A DNA stretch of 64,000 nucleotides from Jacaranda mimosifolia (lineage: Eukaryota; Streptophyta; Magnoliopsida; Lamiales; Bignoniaceae): NCBI GenBank assembly GCA_018894105.1, contig CM032118.1, forward strand, positions 26,702,690 through 26,766,689. The letters run 5' to 3'. Shown here one piece after another: positions 22,692-33,654 of this stretch. Position 1 is the stretch's first letter. Each line of letters begins with the position of its first letter. The notes beneath the pieces are model-generated. The model made no database searches and was not told where the DNA came from. It worked only from the letters and a program-made list of their open reading frames with translations. The position numbers were made by a program, and so were the translations under genes.

Positions 22692-24132
22692 TAATTAACT
22701 CTAATTCAAATTCAAATGGACTCTTCCATTTGATTTCTCTCCAAAATCCAAATTCTCATTTTTAATTAAATTAACTCTTTAATTTAATTAATTTGACTTA
22801 ACTCCAAGTCAACTAACTTAACTCTTTAAGTTAACTTCACTAATTAATTATCATATGGCACCAATTAAATTAACTCCTTAATTTTATTGTCTTAATTTAA
22901 CTCCTTAAATTATTTTGATTAATTTAACACTTAATTTAATCAATCCAAGATGATCAATTAAATTAGTCACTCGTCCCTCTCTTCAAAACGTCTAGGATTG
23001 AATTTTCTAACGCCTTAGAAACTTCCTTCCATCAAATAAGAGCTTCCTATAGGCTTTTTATGTGCGGCCCATTAGATTCATCCATTTATTGGACATGGGC
23101 TCACAACTTATTGTGATATTTTGAATATCAAAGTATTCACATTACTTTAAACTCGTTTAAACTAATAACCTTTTCAATTAATCTCCATTAATTGAAGAGC
23201 ATCCGGTCTCCATGGTTGATGTCTAGCAACAAGCCCATGAAGCCCAACTAATCAGATGAATGAATTATATCTTGATGAACCGTTATAGCTTATGCTTACC
23301 ATGCAAACACGATCCTTCCATCTCCTATTTCCTAAAAGAGTTTAGGATAAGATATTTACCAGCTCCCTAATAGTCTCGGTGACTATGTCTATACATCTAA
23401 TGTTCAATTTTCCTTTATGATCTCAACTTAGGAAAACTCTTTTTCCAAATTATCATACTACCTTGCGCAAGGATTTTTTGGAATTGATTATTATAGAATA
23501 CATAGGAGATGAACTCATCCTTCACAACAATGAAGAGATGGATCCCTTCTTGAATCTCACAAACCTCCATGCTTAAGTAGCTTATGTCCAATCTCAACCT
23601 GAATGACCCGCTATGTGGTCAGAGAAGAATCAAATCATAAGGACCTAAACACAAGGTTACCATGGATCCTCAAGTCCAAGGACTAGTTATATACACTATT
23701 GTAACTTGGAGAACTTGCCCCTACTGCTATATAGTAGATTCTCTGGGTGGGTCTTCAGTAACTTGTTTTCTAACAAACACCCACTAATATGCATCCACGT
23801 CTCACATAGATTGCTCATGAAGTAGAGCAATGTCCAACCCCTTAGAATATGCACCGATAGTGCAAGTATAGTCTCAAATGCCCCATCTCTTAAGATTCTA
23901 GGACTTGAAATATTAAAATCATGACCATTGAGACTTATTTCTTGATCACCATTATATGCATTCGAAGTCTCGTAGTCTTATATGATTTAGGGGTTTCAAC
24001 CAAATGCAAGTAAAGTATAATAAGCAAAGAGAAATATGGTCATTTAATAAGAATATCATTCAATCAAGATTATATCACAAGTGAAATAGCATTATATGCC
24101 AATCTAATTGGTTTCAGGGCACAATTCCAACA

Positions 24133-24934
24133 ACTAATACCTGGTGGAGGTGTCCCCGAAAGCAGTCCCGTTGCTAGGTTAGCTTTCTTAGTAGCTATTT
24201 TCTAGCAATCTTGGAGTCATTTTTGGTAGGTCCTCCAAGTATTATGTGGATCTTGTGGCCTAGGAGGCCTAAGTTTTATGTTGGAGCATTTGGGCTTTTT
24301 ATTTTTTTACTCGTTGGGCTATTTTCCAGAAAATTATAACTTTTGTTCACACAGACAATGCCAAAATGCTATGGTTAAATTCTGGAGGGTTGCTTCAGAG
24401 TAGTTTGTAAATGGAAGACGATATTGATATTAAGTCGAAACTCAGCTTGATGGAGGCGCAGGGGTTGAACTTACAACCATAAAAGCCTCATTAGGCTTAC
24501 CAAGGTGGCCTTAAGCTAAGACCCTCAAATGCTATTGAAAAGAGGATAAAATATGATTTAGCTAGTGCAAAATTTGAAAATGAAAAGCTTATCTTCAATA
24601 GGTGATTCTCCAACTTTTATATGATTATCTTCTAAGAATTACCATTTTGGCCATTCGTCAGCTAATTTTACCTCCTCTACAGAAGAGTGTTGTGGACTAT
24701 TTCTCATTGCCAATCCATATGGGGTCCTCTACCCACTGTCATAGATCAGATTTAGTATGATCTAGGGAAATAATAGTCATTTTTGCATCAGAAAATAGAT
24801 GACGGTACTAAGGATGATCAAAATTAAATATGGCCCACTGGATAGGAGGTCAGAGGTCTCTCTGCTCATGAGATTGAAGCCAGACTCATGCCTCCTAATA
24901 GAATGATGTCAAAGAGGATAGAGATGGATAGAGG
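24133..24934. other. Unassigned sequence between H and S2
   Basis: No open reading frame or recognisable domain is present. Because solo LTR S2 carries a target duplication, this stretch was continuous with 27118 onward before S2 landed. It could be part of the SIRE-like element or older DNA. A tRNA-like B-box (minus strand GTTCAACCCC, 24461-24470) with an upstream A-box-like word near 24510 hints at a SINE scrap, which is weak evidence. Confidence 0.4.
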
Positions 24935-27112
24935 TGAAAGTAGGAATAGGATTGAGATCCAAAATATAAAACCAAAAATAGAAAAAATATAATCAATCTA
25001 CTCCAACCCAAGGATCTATTCATGCTCATAATAAGAATTTAATAGCAGAAAATTCACCTTTTGAAGATCAATTCAAAGGCAAGAGATGGATCACTCCAAA
25101 GAACATTTCAATAGATGATTCGCGCATAGCAGAAGATGCCAATGGTCAAGCACCTTCCATAGCTCCAGAAATCATTAAAATTGGCAAATAACTCAACCAC
25201 ACATCCAGGTAGAAGTTGCCAAAATTTTGTCCAAATCAGAACCTCATGGTTTCTCCAAATCTGCCCCTGAAGCTGCTAGACAACAATGGTTCACCAAGGA
25301 ACTCTTAGTCTCCCAAGTGTTTGACCCCTAATGATCAAGTCCACACATAATCTAAGCTCTAAATCAGCCTCAAATATGCTAGATTAGATGAGGATGAAAG
25401 TGAGGGAGTGGCATTTCAGAGAAAAAAATAAAAGGACAAGAATTTAGTGTGTGAATCTTCAACACATGAATATCACATTTTTGGAGGGAAAATAAGAATG
25501 CATACTAGCTACCATCACTTGGCCGGCCACCAGGCTATTTATAAAGGGGAGAGTTGGCATCACACCTCCCATACTTGTTGGCCAACTTGCATGTGAATTT
25601 GAATTTCACATGCATTTATATTTAATTAGCATCTATATTTCATCATATGAAATGTAATGAAAATTAACTCTAATTAAATATAAATGAACTATTTCATTTT
25701 ATTTCCCTCCAAAATCCAAATTCCCATTTTAATTAAATTAATTAAATTGAATTAATTCCTTAAGCTAATTAACTTAACCCTTTAAGTTGATTGGTGTTAA
25801 CTTAACTCCTTAAGTTTAATTTGACTAGTTAATTGTCATATGGCACCAATTAAATTAACTCCTTAATTTAATTGGTCTAATTTAACTCCTTAAATTATTT
25901 TAATTAATTTAATAATTAAATTAATCAAGCCAAAATGACCAATAAAAATAGTCAATTGTTTTCTCTTCAAAAACGCCTAGTCCTTAGAAAATTCCTCCTA
26001 TCAAGTAGGAACTAGTTATAGGCTTTTGTGTGTAACCTACTAGGTTCATACATTCATTGGATAAGGGCTCACAACTTATTGTGATATTTTGAATATTAAA
26101 ATATTCACATAAGTTTAAATTCCTTTAAACTAATAACTCTTTCAATTAATCTCCATTAATCGAAGAGTACCCAATGTCTAGCACCAAGCCCAAGGAGCCC
26201 AACTAATTGGATGAGTGAATTATGTCTTGATAAACCATTGTTATTCTACACTTGCTATGCAAATACGGTCCTTCCATCTCTTATCTCTCAAAAGAGGCTA
26301 AGGACAAGATATTTATCGGCTCCCCAATAGCCTCGATAACTATGTTTGTATATTCCAATGTTCGATTTTCCTTTATGACCTTATATTTGGAAAACACCTT
26401 TTCCAAATGTCATACTACCTAGCGCAATAATTTCTTAAAATTGATCATTATAGAATACATAGGAGATGTTCTCATCCTTCACAACAATGACGAGACAGAC
26501 CTATCTTAGATCTCAGAAACCTCCATGCTTAAATAACTCATACCCAATCTCAACCCTAGATGACCTGCTATGTAGTTGGAGAAGAGTCAAAACATAAAGA
26601 CCTAAACATATGGTTACCATGGATCCTCAGGTCCAAAGACTAATTATATGCACTAGCGTAAGCTGGAGAATTTGCCACTACCAACTTGTCACTCCGATTA
26701 TCTAGTGGATTCTTCGGGCAGATCTTTAGTGAACTTGTTCTCTAACAAGCACCCACTAACATGCATCCATGTCTAACATAGATTGCTCATTAAACATAGC
26801 AATATCCAACTCTGTGGAGTGTGCATCGTTAGTGCAAGTCAATCTGAATCTTAGATGCTCTATCTCATAAGATTTTATGACTTAAAATATTTAAAATCAT
26901 GCCCTAGAGACTTATTTCATGATCACCATCATATGTGTGATTAAGTCCCATAGTCTTGTGTGATTTAGGGGCATCAACCAAATGCCAGCAAAGTATAATA
27001 AACATAAGATGAAGATGACCATTTAATAAGAATATCATTCAATCAAGATTATATCACAAGTGAAATAATTTTTACATGCCAATCCAATTGGTTGCAGGGC
27101 ACTGTTCCAACA
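24935..27112 (-). mobile_element. Solo LTR S2
   Basis: This is a 2178-base minus-strand LTR from TGAAAGTAGG (24935) to TGTTCCAACA (27112), flanked by a perfect AGAGG duplication (24930-24934 and 27113-27117). No PBS or polypurine tract adjoins it. The inverted-repeat train is at about 25720-25930. It belongs to the same LTR family as H, A and C. Confidence 0.9.
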
Positions 27113-27143
27113 AGAGGTTGAAATCCTCCAATATTAAGAATAC

Positions 27144-28960
27144 TTGAGCAAACATAATGCGGATATTATTTCCCCTTTTGCAATCAGTAAAGAAAAAATG
27201 GAAGATAGGACTTATATCAAAATCAAGGAAGAAAAAAGTTCTCATTCTGAACAAGCTGGTGAATATATTTCCAATGAAATGGATGATCCAAGGACTAAAA
27301 TAGTAAGAAAATTCCAACAAGCATCAAGCCATCCTACATCGCAAGTTGTTGGCAGCTTAAGAGATAGAGTAAAGATAAGATCATCCTCCAAATAGGAAGA
27401 AGATGAAATGGAAAAGGGTGCATTTCTATCAATGATTGAACCAACAAGTATTGAAGAAACCATCAATGATCAATCATGGGTAGTGCTATCAAAAAGAAGA
27501 GCTAGTGCAATTTAAAATGAACTTAGTTTAGAATTTTGTAGAAAGACTGGATAACCATCCAATTTGGAATGAAATGGGTATTAAAAAACAAACTTAATGA
27601 GGATCAAAATGTTTCCAGAGACAAGGCTAGGCTGGTGTAGCCAAGGGCTATAGTCAAGAAGAAGGAATTGATTATGATGAGATATTTATACTAGTTGCAA
27701 GATTGGAATCTATCTGTTTGTCACTCGCCTTCGCATCTCACAAACGGTTCATTCTATACTAAATGGTTGGGAAAAGTGCATTTTTAAAGAGATTCATCCA
27801 TGAGGAAGACTATGTAGACAACCCTCTGGATTTGAGAAAGAAAACCTTCCTAATCATGTCTACAAACTCATCAAAGCATTATATGATTTGAAATAAGCTC
27901 CACGAGCTTGTTACAAAAGGTAGAGTAAATTTTTGATAAATAAAGGACTCTCAATTAGTACAATTGATACTTCACTGTTTATAAAAATTCATAACAATGA
28001 TATGATACTTGTGCAAATCTATATTGATGATAATATATTTGGAGCAACCAACGATAATTTGTATAAACAATTGCCGAGCAAATGAAAGAAGAGTTCAAAA
28101 TAAGCCTCATGGGTGAGCTTAGCTACTTTCTTAGTTTGCAAGTAAAATAATCTGACAAAGACAACTTCATTTGCCCACTAAAATATACCAAAGAGCTGTC
28201 AAAGAAATTTGGGATAGACAGTTGCAACTAAGCATTGACTCCTATGAGCATTTCTGCCAAACATAATGAGGACGAGAATGATAAACCAATAGATGCAAAA
28301 AGATATTAAGGCATGATTGGTAGTTTCTTATACTTAATTATTACTAGACCTGATATTATGTTTGCTACATGTATATGTGCATACTTCCAATCTAATCTTA
28401 AAGAGTCTCTCTTAATTGTTGTTAAACATATTTTCAAATATCTTAAAGGAACTATTTATTATAGTTTATGGTACCCTGAATGTGAAGAATTTGAACTCAT
28501 TGGTTACTCGGTTGTTGATTATGCTGGATGTAGATTAGATCTTAAGAGTATAAGTGGAACATGTCAATTCTTAGGAAATAACCTTATCACATAGTTTAGT
28601 AAGAAACAAAATTATGTTGCTCTTTCTAATACTAAAGCTGAATTTATTGCATTAGGTAATTGTTATGCAAAGATTTTATGAATGAAATAGGCTTTTAAGT
28701 GATTATGATTTAATGTTTAGTAATTTCCTATATAGCGTGATAATACAAGTTCTATAAGCATTATTAAGAATTAATCAAGTTAATCATTATTGAAAAACAT
28801 CATTTTGTTCAAGATAAAGTGAACGAAGGAGATATATATGTTTGTTTTGTGAGCACTAAATTTTAACTAACTGATATTTTCACCAAGCCCCTTACTAAAT
28901 ATTGTTATTGCAAAATATGGAATGATGTAGGGATTGTCAAAACCAATTATTTATGTGCCC
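27144..28960 (+). pseudogene. RT and RNase H of the SIRE-like element (broken)
   Basis: The open stretch 27144-27395 corresponds to the polar linker before RT and contains SSHPTSQVVGSLRDRVK. RT follows in broken frames: AKGYSQEEGIDYDEIF near 27640-27690, and a metal-site region near 28015-28035 reading YIDDNIFG, where relatives have a YVDDIIFG-type motif. RNase H is open at 28313-28594 (MIGSFLYLIITRPDIMFATC at its start) and then disrupted. In the middle catalytic segment the YSDADFAG-type motif reads YSVVDYAG. Pol ends near 28950. Confidence 0.75.
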
Positions 28961-29410
28961 TAGAAAGGAATGAGTGAAGAAATATGTTATGGATTAAAGT
29001 TATTATTCAAAGATACGCATTTACATTTTGAAATTATGTCCATATGGGAAAAAATGCTGAAGTATGCTCTGTCTTACAATCTGTTGATTTGAATTTGAAT
29101 TTCAAATTTCCTACAATAATTGGAGTGCCTTGGTAACTGTAAACTGGGCAACAAACCTTAATTACACATTGGTAAGGAAAATTTAAAGCTACTTTCTTTT
29201 ACCCATTTGTTAAAACAATTCACTATTGCATACATTTATATTTTTGCCCCTTTTAACTAATGAATACATCACAAAAACACATCATAACATCTCATTCATG
29301 TCATTTGCATACTCACACACTCATCCCCCGCCATTTCTCTCCTCCCCCCCCGCTTTCTCTATCTTTCTTCAAACTAAAGAGAAAACCTTAACCTTCAAAC
29401 TTTTTAAACC

Positions 29411-30830
29411 ATGAGAAGAACCAAGAGAAAGAATGTAGCAAAATCACTCATTCACTTACTTAAGCAGCCACAAACAACTACAACCATTAAAAGTTTGAAC
29501 ATCAATGAAGAGCTAGAACCCTCATTAATTCTACTAAGAGTAGTTCATCCTGAGAAATCTGAAGGAACATTCTCGAAGGGAAATGGAAAAGAAATGACCT
29601 CGAAACTGAAGTGAAATCTAAGTCCAAAACTCATTTTGAAAAAATAGGAAGTAACGTTGAAGGAGAAACCCATAAATCTATGAGTGAAAATAGATCGACT
29701 GCAAGTGAAGGGAGTAAGGAAAAAAGCAAATGGAAAGAAGTGTTTGCAAAAGAAGAGAGCGACAACTCGAAAGATGAGGAGAAACCATTTTCAAAGGATT
29801 TCCGAATAAAAGACTACATGGCCAAATACGAGAACGAGCACAAAGGAAAGAAAGTTAAGTGTGGAAAGTCAGTAGATTTTCCTCTCATATTTTATACAAA
29901 ATTACCATATCTGATTAGGCAAGCTGGTATGGATTCGATCATAAAAATAGAAAAGTTTGGTTATCCTGAGTTCTTAAATTTTTTGTGAACATAACATGTG
30001 GCAAAGAGAAAGAGAATCCTATGGTAGAGTCTTATGATAATGGAACTCATATTAAGTTGACCATTCAAAAGTTGTACAAGATTTTAAGATATGAGAACAA
30101 CGGATATGAATACTTTAAAATAAAAGAATGACGCAATAAGGAGTATTTTGACATGGATTTTGCTAAGTAAGTATTGTCAAAAGGAAAAGGTTTTAAGAAG
30201 TTTGTTAGTGGGTAAGCATATAATGGGATGGACATTTACAATAAAATGCTTCATTAACTCAATTCTAACATAGTTCTTTACCGTACTGGACTTACCCCCG
30301 CCACTTATATGAATTTCTTTGCAGTTTATTAGATGTATAAGACCTTAAGCAGTTTTGAGGTTAACTTAAGTTACCTCATCATCCAAAATATTATTTACTA
30401 TTATTTGAACAAAACAAAGGTGTTGTCGTATGGGATGCTCTTTACAAAGATAATCAAGAGTTCAAAGCGGAATTGCCTGAAAAGTTAAATGAGTCCTAGA
30501 GTGAAATGCAGAAACATATGATCACCCTGAAAATAGGGTTCTACCAGAGAAAGAAAAGTGACTATGTCACGTATAAAGAGGATCCTTCTATCATGTATAA
30601 AAGCATAAGGTGGCAGAGAAAAGGAAATGTGCGAAGGAGGACACATAAACTGAAGAGAAAAAAGGATGCTAAATCTGAAAATTCTAGTGGAGAGGACAGT
30701 GACTTTGAGAAGAGGGAGAAGGAAGTGATGAAGGAATTTATGAAAAGATTAAACCAGTTATTTCCATCCTTAAAGCTTTGTAAAACAAAGTTGACTCCAT
30801 TCAAGGCCTTCTAAAAAAGAAGTCCAAGTC
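29411..30830 (+). pseudogene. Extra ORF downstream of pol (env-like region of SIRE elements), frameshifted
   Basis: Three open segments follow one another: 29411-29614 (67 codons from an ATG), 29611-29988 and 30506-30814, with in-frame stops and frameshifts between 29988 and 30506. The N-terminal part is highly charged and rich in K, E and S. The middle part is more hydrophobic (VDFPLIFYTKLPYLIRQAG). The C-terminal part is again basic/acidic (KRKKDAKSENSSGEDSDFEK). Position and composition match the post-pol ORF of SIRE-type copia elements, sometimes called env-like, although its function is not established. No signal peptide or clear membrane segment was seen, so an envelope role is not supported by this copy. 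It could alternatively be an unrelated captured ORF. Confidence 0.5.
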
Positions 30831-31249
30831 CTAAACCATTTCATGGCCTCACTAACAACCTCACATACTATATTACATCATTGTATTCACAAAGTACTGC
30901 ATCATTATTGTTGAAGTTTCTCTAAAATAATTTAATTTTCTTGTCTTTTCGGATAATTATTAATTTTTGTTGGATATATTTTACTCTAAAGCCTATGGAT
31001 GTTTGGATATTTTGATTATGAATGTTATCTTTACAATTCTAGTTTATGAGTTTATGCTCATATTTTTGATATTATCTTGATGATGGCCCTTGTTGATTAA
31101 TATTCATATTTTTCATGAATTTATAGCCTTTCTTGATGATGCCAAAGGGGTAGAATCGCAAGTATTCCATGCTTTTTGATTGTCGAGATGTTTCTTTTTG
31201 ATAATTTAGCATGGTTTCTCTAGGGAGAATGTCAAGAATAATTTAGCAT

Positions 31250-31442
31250 CACTACAAATATATATATATATTATTACGGTAAAATATATGTAGTAAATAG
31301 TAATTAAGTATAGTAAAAAGTTTTCAACTATGCTTGTGCTACACTTTCTATATATATATATATATATTATGGTTAAATATATGTAGTAAATAGTAACTAA
31401 GTATAGTAAAAAGTTTTTAACTATGCTTGTGCAGCACTTTCT
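31250..31442 (+). repeat. 93-base tandem duplication after a CACTA-like end
   Basis: CACTACAA at 31250-31257 resembles the end of an En/Spm (CACTA) element. It is followed by two near-identical units (about 31258-31349 and 31350-31442), each with a TA run, TAGTAAATAGTAA, AGTATAGTAAAAAGTTTT and ACTATGCTTGTGC. Arrays of short subterminal repeats are usual in CACTA elements. No matching right end was found before 31820, so this is at best a fragment. Confidence 0.4.
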
Positions 31443-31639
31443 ATCTGTAGGCATTGCAAGCGAGGTGTGTCATAAAAAATTATCAAATACACCACTATCT
31501 TTCACAATAATTAAAAAAATGTAGTATATATAAGTTAATTGATATATTTTAAAAAATATAGTAAATATTTAAATTATTTCTCACCGCAATTAAATTTAGT
31601 AAAAGAAAATTAATTTGATTTTTTTATTTATATACATGT

Positions 31640-31735
31640 ATACCAAGAGTTCATCAGGACTCGAACTCTTGACCTTACACTTAAGGATTTGAAGGTAGGA
31701 CCATAAGGCCAATGGTCATTCTTTTGGTAATTAGG
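31640..31735 (-). repeat. tRNA-like (SINE-like) remnant
   Basis: On the minus strand an A-box-like TGGCCTTATGGT (31701-31712) precedes a B-box-like GAGTTCGAGTCC (about 31658-31669) with tRNA-like spacing. There is no full cloverleaf, so this is not a tRNA gene. A tRNA-derived SINE head is the likeliest reading. The remaining bases up to 31820 are AT-rich with nothing recognised. Confidence 0.35.
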
Positions 31736-31820
31736 TAATTTAAATATATTTGATTAATTGATTAACTTTTTAATAATAAAAATTATTGGAAGCATATTTT
31801 TAATTTACCTCCAAATTCAA

Positions 31821-33654
31821 GAATTCACTAGATAGTCAGAGTGGCAAGTTCTCCAGCTTACGCTAGTGCATATTATTAGTTCTCTGATCTGAGGATCCGT
31901 GGTAACCTTGTGTCCAGTCCTCATGCTTTGACTATTCCTTGACCACTTAGCGGGTCTTTCGGGTTAAGGTTGGGTATGAGCTACTTTTTTATTATTATTA
32001 TCTAGCGGGTATGAGCTACTTGGCATGGAGGTTTGTGAGATCCAAGATGGAATCCAACTCCTCGCTTTCATGCAGGGCGAGTACATCTCCTATGCGTTCT
32101 AAGTGTGACAGTTTGGTAAAGAAGTTTTCCAAAGGTGAGGTCACACAAATGAATAGAACATTGAGAATAGAGACCTAGTATCGAGGCTATTAGGGAGTCG
32201 ACTAATGTCTTGCCCTAGGCCTCTTTTGGGAGATACGAGACGGAAGAACCGTATTTGCATGGTAAGCTTACAAATATAATGGTTCTCCAAAATATTCATT
32301 TTGGCCAATTAGTTGGCATCATGGGCTTGAGGTTGGACATCGACCATGGAGATTAGACACTCTTCAATTAATGAGATTAGTTGAATTGAGTTGATTAATT
32401 TAAAAGTGTTTTAAACTAAATTGAACATATGATATTCAAAAGTGACAAGGAGTTGTGAGCCCATGTGTAATGAATGGTAGAAGCTATTGGGTCACACACA
32501 AAAGCCAATTGGCTTCCTATTTAATGGAGAAAAGATTTTCTAAATGTTAGAAAATGTCTCCCAAGGGATCGATTTTAAGGTGCCAATTTTGAAGGTCAAT
32601 TTTGGCTTAATTAATTTAAGTGTTAAATTAATCAATTAATTTAAGGAGTTAAATTAGACCAATAATTAAGGAGTTAATTATTTGGTGCCAATGTGACCAT
32701 CAATTGGTCAAGTTAACTTAAAGAGTTAAGTTAACAAAATTCAAGCTTAAGAGCTGAGCTTGTCTGACTTAAGAGTTAAGTCAAAGGTTAATTAATTAAA
32801 TTTAAGTGTTTAATTTAATTAATGGGAAGAACACATTTTGGAGGAAAAATTCAAATGAAATGTTCATTTAGATTGGCATTTTAATTAACTTGAAATTAGA
32901 TTTCAAATGTGATTAAAATGCAAATGAAATTCAAATTAGATTTGGACTTGCATTTGCCACCTTGGCAAAATGCAAGTTGGCTGCCCTTTTTTTCTCATGG
33001 AAGGTGTGATGCCACCTTGGCATCACACCTTTCAACCTCTATATATAGATATATAGAGAGGGGGCTGGTCATTATGAAAAAAGGTGTGAAGAATTAGGTT
33101 CTCCACCATTCCCTTCAAAACTCCTGCAAACATTGCATTCATATGTTGGAAGCTTTGCTCTGTTTTTCTTCTTCCCTTCCTAAAATGGGCCTCCACCATA
33201 GCTGATATTTGGCCTTATTCCATCTTATAGACTAGAGATTTTGGAAGATTTATTTGGTGTGAGGATCATATCAATAGAGGCAAAAAAGTTAGTTTGCTAC
33301 GGTTTGGAGGTCCACTTGCACAGAGTCCGATTTGGTGATTTTCTCCAGGGAGATCCAGAAAACTTTTTGATCTGAATTTTTACTGAGAGTTTCCCAAGGT
33401 GTTCAGAAGCTCCAGTAATGTTTTTTTGATTTTTGGAGGAGATTTGATGCTAGTAAAAATCACTCAATTCCTACTGTGCAGTTTCTGGATTGGTGAAAGG
33501 TTCACCACATTCTCCTTGGATTTTTCATTTTGAGGTAACACTCTATCCAAATCTAAATCTTAGGCATAATTTGATCATAGTTAGCATACAAGCACTAGTT
33601 TATTAAACTTTTGAAGTTTTTTATAATTGGATCCTAGTGCATTACTTGCTTTCA
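31821..33654 (+). repeat. Truncated LTR S3 of the main family
   Basis: This plus-strand LTR lacks about 400 bases of its 5' part and ends ACTTGCTTTCA at 33654. It has well preserved inverted repeats: arms GTTAACTTAA and TTAAGTTAAC at 32712-32735, and GACTTAA-gag-TTAAGTC at 32766-32782. The promoter dyad at 33002-33030 has perfect 13-base arms, and the TATA stretch is at 33040-33056. A 36-base direct duplication (GGGTATGAGCTACTT at 31972 and 32008) lies near its start. No target duplication can be checked. Confidence 0.85.

Larger units (their letters stand above)
20181..24132 (-). mobile_element. Copia element H remnant: LTR fragment, leader scrap, PBS and 5' LTR
   Basis: On the minus strand the 5' LTR is 20541-24132, ending AATTCCAACA at its 5' boundary. 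It is interrupted by a Harbinger-like element (21247-22691), which leaves about 2.1 kb of LTR. The PBS is at 20527-20538. Inside it remain only about 200 bases of leader (20336-20526), followed by an LTR internal fragment (20181-20335) cut by the end of element G. Gag and pol are deleted. A perfect 16-base palindrome, GATGCTAGCTAGCATC, sits at 21158-21173, where other LTRs have the promoter dyad. Confidence 0.78.
27118..31160 (+). mobile_element. SIRE/Maximus-like Ty1/copia remnant
   Basis: This is a different copia lineage from the rest of the window. It holds a degenerate RT-RNase H region (27144-28960), then a long stretch with an extra ORF after pol (29411 to about 30830), then a GATGATGCCAAAGGGG word at 31134-31149 resembling the polypurine-tract region of SIRE elements. 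An ORF downstream of pol is the hallmark of SIRE/Maximus elements. Gag, protease, integrase and LTRs are not recognisable here. The lineage call rests on RNase H wording and layout and was not tested by search. Confidence 0.65.

Noticed and set aside
30562..30804. 80-codon minus-strand ORF with a hydrophobic stretch
   Set aside because: It is the antisense of the charged post-pol ORF; K/E-rich codons read as hydrophobic on the other strand.
31972..32022. Direct repeat GGGTATGAGCTACTT as a possible target duplication
   Set aside because: The intervening 21 bases are a TTA-rich slip with no element ends, so simple local duplication is more likely.
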